Shown piece after piece: positions 60,931-64,000 of a stretch of DNA of 64,000 bases. Both the position numbers and the translations under genes were made by a program. Under the pieces are notes generated by a model. That model was given only the letters and a program-made list of their open reading frames with translations. It was not told the DNA's origin and made no database searches. Origin of the DNA: Streptomyces olivochromogenes (lineage in GTDB: Bacteria > Actinomycetota > Actinomycetes > Streptomycetales > Streptomycetaceae); assembly GCF_021538895.1 (NCBI RefSeq), contig NZ_JADDRL010000002.1, positions 124,001 through 188,000 of the forward strand, written 5' to 3'. The stretch's first letter is position 1. Every line of letters starts with the position of its first letter.

Positions 60931-62499
60931 ATGGCACAGACGCAGCGCGCCCAGGGCCCGTCCGACCCCGAGGCGTCCGGCGGAGGCATGTCAGACGCGC
61001 CGGAGATGTGGGGCAACGGAGGGCTGGTCGGCGACGGCCGGTACCGGCTGACCCACCGGCTCGGCCGGGGCGGCATGGCCGAGGTGTTCGCCGCCGAGGA
61101 CGTACGGCTGGGCCGGACCGTCGCGGTGAAGCTGCTGCGCGCCGATCTCGCCGAGGACCCGACCTCCAAGGCCCGCTTCACGCGCGAGGCCCAGTCGGTG
61201 GCCGGCCTCAACCACCACGCGATCGTCGCCGTGTACGACTCCGGCGAGGACTACGTGGGCGGCCAGTCCGTCCCGTACATCGTGATGGAGCTCGTCGAGG
61301 GCCGCACCATCCGCGATCTGCTGCTCAACGCCGAGGCGCCCGGGCCCGAGCAGGCCCTGATCATCGTCTCCGGTGTGCTGGAGGCCCTCGCCTACTCGCA
61401 CCAGCACGGCATCGTGCACCGCGACATCAAGCCCGCCAACGTCATCATCACCCACAACGGCGCCGTCAAGGTGATGGACTTCGGCATCGCCCGCGCCCTG
61501 CACGGCGCGTCCACGACGATGACGCAGACCGGCATGGTCATGGGCACGCCCCAGTACCTGTCGCCGGAGCAGGCGCTCGGCAAGGCCGTCGACCACCGCT
61601 CCGACCTGTACGCGGTGGGCTGCCTCGTGTACGAACTGCTCGCGCTGCGGCCCCCGTTCACCGGTGAGACCCCGCTGTCGGTGGTCTACCAGCACGTCCA
61701 GGACATCCCCACGCCGCCGTCCGAGGTCTCCGACGCCGTTCCGCCGGAGCTCGACGGCCTGGTCATGCGCTCGCTCGCCAAGGAGCCGGACGACCGCTTC
61801 CAGACGGCCGAGGAGATGCGCGGCCTGGTCCAGTACGGCCTGCAGATGCTGTACGACCAGGGTGGCCACACCGGCACCTGGAACACCGGCCCGGTGGCGC
61901 TGCACGAGGGCCGGCACACCCCGGCGGGCGGCTTCGCCGGCACCACGGCGATGCAGCACCCCGGCGACTACGGCCCCGGCACCGCCCAGATCCCGCAGCC
62001 GATCCTGCCCGGCGGGTACGGACACGGCGACGACGGCGGTTTCGAGGGGCACGGCAACCGGGGCAGTGGCCGCGGCAAGCTGTGGATCCTCGCCGTCCTC
62101 GCGGTGATCGCGATCACGGTGGGCGTGGCGCTGGCGCTGAAGACCACGGGCAACAGCGGCGGCACGGGCACCACGCACTCGCCCACGAGCACGCACAGCA
62201 CGAAGGACGAGAAGGCCAGCGAGAGCCCGTCCGACGAGCCGACGGACCAGCCCACGGACACGGCCACGGACGACAGCACCGACACGGGCGACAACTCCAG
62301 CTACGAGCCGTCGTACACGCCCTCGTACACCCCGTCCCAGACGGCCACCAGCGACCCGACCGACGAGCCGTCGGACCCGACGACCTCCCAGCAGCAGCCG
62401 ACGGATCCGGGGACCGCGACGCAGTCGCAGCCCTCGGACCCGCAGACGGACCCGACGGGAGACCCGGGACAGGGTTCGCTGGACCCGGGTAATCCTTGA
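60931..62499 (+). CDS. Membrane Ser/Thr protein kinase with Ser/Thr/Asp-rich external tail
   Basis: This 522-residue kinase has a catalytic domain with GRGGMAEVFAA near 46, VAVKLL near 66, VHRDIKPANVIIT near 165 and DFGIA near 186. A membrane segment follows near 385-405 (LWILAVLAVIAITVGVALAL). The external tail of about 115 residues is low-complexity (repeats of DPTDEPS, YTPSYTPS). No PASTA domain is seen, unlike the neighbour. ATG 60931 follows GAGG. The two kinases are alike in the catalytic domain and probably arose by duplication. Confidence 0.94.
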   Translation: MAQTQRAQGPSDPEASGGGMSDAPEMWGNGGLVGDGRYRLTHRLGRGGMAEVFAAEDVRLGRTVAVKLLRADLAEDPTSKARFTREAQSVAGLNHHAIVAVYDSGEDYVGGQSVPYIVMELVEGRTIRDLLLNAEAPGPEQALIIVSGVLEALAYSHQHGIVHRDIKPANVIITHNGAVKVMDFGIARALHGASTTMTQTGMVMGTPQYLSPEQALGKAVDHRSDLYAVGCLVYELLALRPPFTGETPLSVVYQHVQDIPTPPSEVSDAVPPELDGLVMRSLAKEPDDRFQTAEEMRGLVQYGLQMLYDQGGHTGTWNTGPVALHEGRHTPAGGFAGTTAMQHPGDYGPGTAQIPQPILPGGYGHGDDGGFEGHGNRGSGRGKLWILAVLAVIAITVGVALALKTTGNSGGTGTTHSPTSTHSTKDEKASESPSDEPTDQPTDTATDDSTDTGDNSSYEPSYTPSYTPSQTATSDPTDEPSDPTTSQQQPTDPGTATQSQPSDPQTDPTGDPGQGSLDPGNP

Positions 62500-62576
62500 A
62501 GGACGCCGTCTGAGCCGTCGCCCCTGGCCGGCTGAGACGTCATGAGAGTTCATCGGGGCCTTCGCGTTCTGCGGGT

Positions 62577-63620
62577 TCATTCCACGAACGCGTCGCACAC
62601 CGCGTCGTACTCGCGCGTCCACCACACGGCGAGCGCCGAGGCGGCCGGGAACTGTGGGTCCGCGCGGGTGTCGCCGCGCTCGTAGTGCCAGCGCAGCATC
62701 CAGAAGTCGTTCAGGCGCTCCCACCACACGCGGTGCACGGCCGCCGCGAGCTCGGAGGGGGTGGCCCCGGCCGCGCGCCGGTACGCGCGCGCGTAGGCCC
62801 GCACCTTCGGCAGGTCGAGGGCGCCCGCGGGCCGTACGAAGAAGATCGCGGCGGCGCGGACGGCCTCCTCGGCGCGGGGCTGCACACCGAGCCGGTCCCA
62901 GTCGACGATCGCGGCGGGCGCGTCCCCCTTGTACAGCAGGTTGAAGGGGTGGAAGTCGCCGTGCACCCAGCCCACCGAGGCGCCGCGCGGAGGGCGCCGG
63001 TCCGCGTGCTGTTCGAGGAGCGCGCGGCGTTCGAGCAGCCGGTGCCGGGCCAGGGCGTCGAAGGCGTCGGCCGGGCGGTGGCGGCGGACGTGGGCGAGCA
63101 GGTCGTCGATGAGGGCGAAGGTGTCGGCGGGGTCGGCGCTCCGCACGGGGTGGGGGCTCGTGGCGGGGCGCGTGCGCCCCTTGGGTGGCATCACGCGCTC
63201 CAGACAGGCGTGTACGGCGCCCAGGAGCGCCCCCAGGCGTGCGCACTGCCCCGGAGTCAGCTGGCCGCCGTGGCGGTGCCTGCCGTCGATCCAGGGGTGC
63301 AGGGCGTAGGCGTGGCCGCCGACGACGGCGACGGTACGGCCGTCACGGTCCGCGAGCGGCGGGGCGACCGGGACGCCGAGGGCGGCCAGGCGCTGGGTGG
63401 CGGCGTGCCGGCGCTCGATCGCCACCGGGTCGGCGGTGTCCGGGTCGAAGTGGTGCTTGAGGAAGTAGCGGCCGCGGGTCGTGCACAGGCGGTAGCCGCG
63501 GTTCAGCAGGCCCTGTTCGACGGGGTCGCAGGTGACCGCGGAACCGGCGGCGTACAGGCGGAGCAGATCGCCCAGAGGGGGCGCGTGAGACACAGGGGGT
63601 GGTACACATGAGCGCGGCAC
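62577..63620 (-). CDS. Phosphotransferase of the APH/kinase-like family
   Basis: This 347-residue protein has the aminoglycoside phosphotransferase fold: GWVHGDFHPFNLLY near 212, with the catalytic Asp, and AIVDWDRLG near 234, the metal-binding Asp. The N-terminal lobe is RGYRLCTTRGRYFLKHHF. It begins at GTG 63620; TAACAT 7 bases upstream suggests a leaderless mRNA. A homoserine or CotS-like kinase role is as likely as antibiotic modification; the substrate is not clear. Confidence 0.9.
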   Translation of the reverse strand: MPRSCVPPPVSHAPPLGDLLRLYAAGSAVTCDPVEQGLLNRGYRLCTTRGRYFLKHHFDPDTADPVAIERRHAATQRLAALGVPVAPPLADRDGRTVAVVGGHAYALHPWIDGRHRHGGQLTPGQCARLGALLGAVHACLERVMPPKGRTRPATSPHPVRSADPADTFALIDDLLAHVRRHRPADAFDALARHRLLERRALLEQHADRRPPRGASVGWVHGDFHPFNLLYKGDAPAAIVDWDRLGVQPRAEEAVRAAAIFFVRPAGALDLPKVRAYARAYRRAAGATPSELAAAVHRVWWERLNDFWMLRWHYERGDTRADPQFPAASALAVWWTREYDAVCDAFVE

Positions 63621-63627
63621 GCGCCAG

Positions 63628-63633
63628 ATGTTA
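63628..63633 (-). promoter_or_regulatory. -10 box of a probable leaderless promoter (phosphotransferase)
   Basis: On the minus strand TAACAT lies 7 bases before GTG 63620. It is a full match to TANNNT. Confidence 0.5.
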
Positions 63634-63973
63634 GGGCACCAGCCAGGGCCGTGAGCTGGGGGTTGTCACAGGCAGTCGCATTCGTTCACAGTACGTGCCC
63701 GAAGTGACGCCGGGATCTCACGGTGGGCCCCGCCGATCAGGGACATGACGAGACGGGGCGCGTGGCCGGAATGTGCGCCGATTTCGGTCTTCGCGTACGC
63801 GAGCAGTGTCACAGGTTGACTCTTCCCGTGTCCGGGGTGCCCGGGATAACGTGCCCTAGCTCCGGCCTCCTGCAAGGCTGTGACCAGCGACCTTCCAGTC
63901 CCTGCCCATTTACTTGGAAATCCAAGCAAAAACGCAGGTCAGGAGGGGTTTCACAGAAATGTGGAGCACTGGG
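63634..63973. other. Intergenic region with a CTTGGA-AA-TCCAAG palindrome
   Basis: A 14-base palindrome (63913-63926) lies 60-73 bases before a probable start codon at 63986. It looks like a regulator site for the gene leaving the right edge. I see no gene in the rest. Confidence 0.5.
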
Positions 63974-63979
63974 TAACGT
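63974..63979 (+). promoter_or_regulatory. -10 box of a probable leaderless promoter at the right edge
   Basis: TAACGT ends 6 bases before a GTG at 63986, the pattern seen at several genes in this window. Confidence 0.4.
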
Positions 63980-63985
63980 GACCTG

Positions 63986-64000
63986 GTGCAGGGCGCTCGC
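63986..64000 (+). CDS. Possible gene start leaving the right edge
   Basis: GTG CAG GGC GCT CGC follows a good -10 box, with no ribosome site. Only five codons are inside the window, so the product cannot be named. Confidence 0.3.

Noticed and set aside
63666..63929. An 87-codon minus-strand frame near the right edge
   Set aside because: No ribosome site or domain; it would overlap the palindrome and promoter region of the next gene.

Overview
The base composition (about 70% G+C or more), the GTG starts, the gene families and several probable leaderless promoters indicate a Streptomyces-type actinomycete chromosome. The window has two parts. Bases 1 to about 31,000 are an accessory, defence-rich region. 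Bases about 31,000 to 64,000 are a compact metabolic and housekeeping region with tightly overlapping operons.

Accessory half. A minus-strand operon (7482 to below 1) encodes a Rad50/SMC-like ABC ATPase, a small four-cysteine protein, a large HelD/UvrD-like helicase and a membrane-anchored coiled-coil protein that runs off the left edge. Two secreted-type single-pass membrane proteins follow (7803-9148). A plus-strand type I restriction-modification operon comes next: a methylase-like protein without catalytic motifs, then HsdM, HsdS and HsdR (9383-17604). The same palindrome core, TGATAAC-N4-GTTATCA, lies upstream of both operons, so they may share a regulator. After a strong hairpin come an NB-ARC/TPR STAND ATPase with two TTA codons, a HaaA-like RiPP precursor, its radical SAM/SPASM maturase and a GNAT acetyltransferase (17974-22804). 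A minus-strand pair follows: a trypco2 protein and a 1616-residue trypsin-NTPase-TPR protein (23310-28614). This resembles predicted trypsin-linked conflict systems. A frameshifted ADP-ribosylglycohydrolase remnant and a zinc-ribbon-rich protein close this half.

Core half. This contains a DUF2252 protein, a J-domain protein and a rhodanese; an acyl-CoA dehydrogenase behind two palindromes, one matching the KstR half-site pattern; the phenylacetyl-CoA epoxidase operon paaABCDE; DUF5819 and HTTM membrane proteins; a TrmH-type methyltransferase; paaN; and paaH with a TetR regulator. An Lrp regulator is divergent from a branched-chain 2-oxoacid dehydrogenase operon (E1 alpha, E1 beta, E2). ACCGA-N4-TCGGT palindromes lie in front of paaA, between paaN and paaH, and between the lrp gene and the dehydrogenase operon, and so outline a likely PaaR regulon. 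Then come a MobA-like/DUF6457 protein, MoeA, a potassium channel, a quinone oxidoreductase, a secreted protein, the proteasome activator Bpa, two divergent Ser/Thr kinases and a phosphotransferase.

Two structural events stand out in the core half. The potassium-channel gene after moeA is split between its pore and its RCK domain by 2,130 bases carrying a secreted seven-blade YVTN propeller gene, flanked by a 9-base direct repeat. Two copies of a MITE-like element with 26-base terminal inverted repeats sit at 33921-34164 and 56318-56496. Their arms differ between copies but still pair within each copy. I saw no rRNA, tRNA, CRISPR array, intact transposase or integrase.
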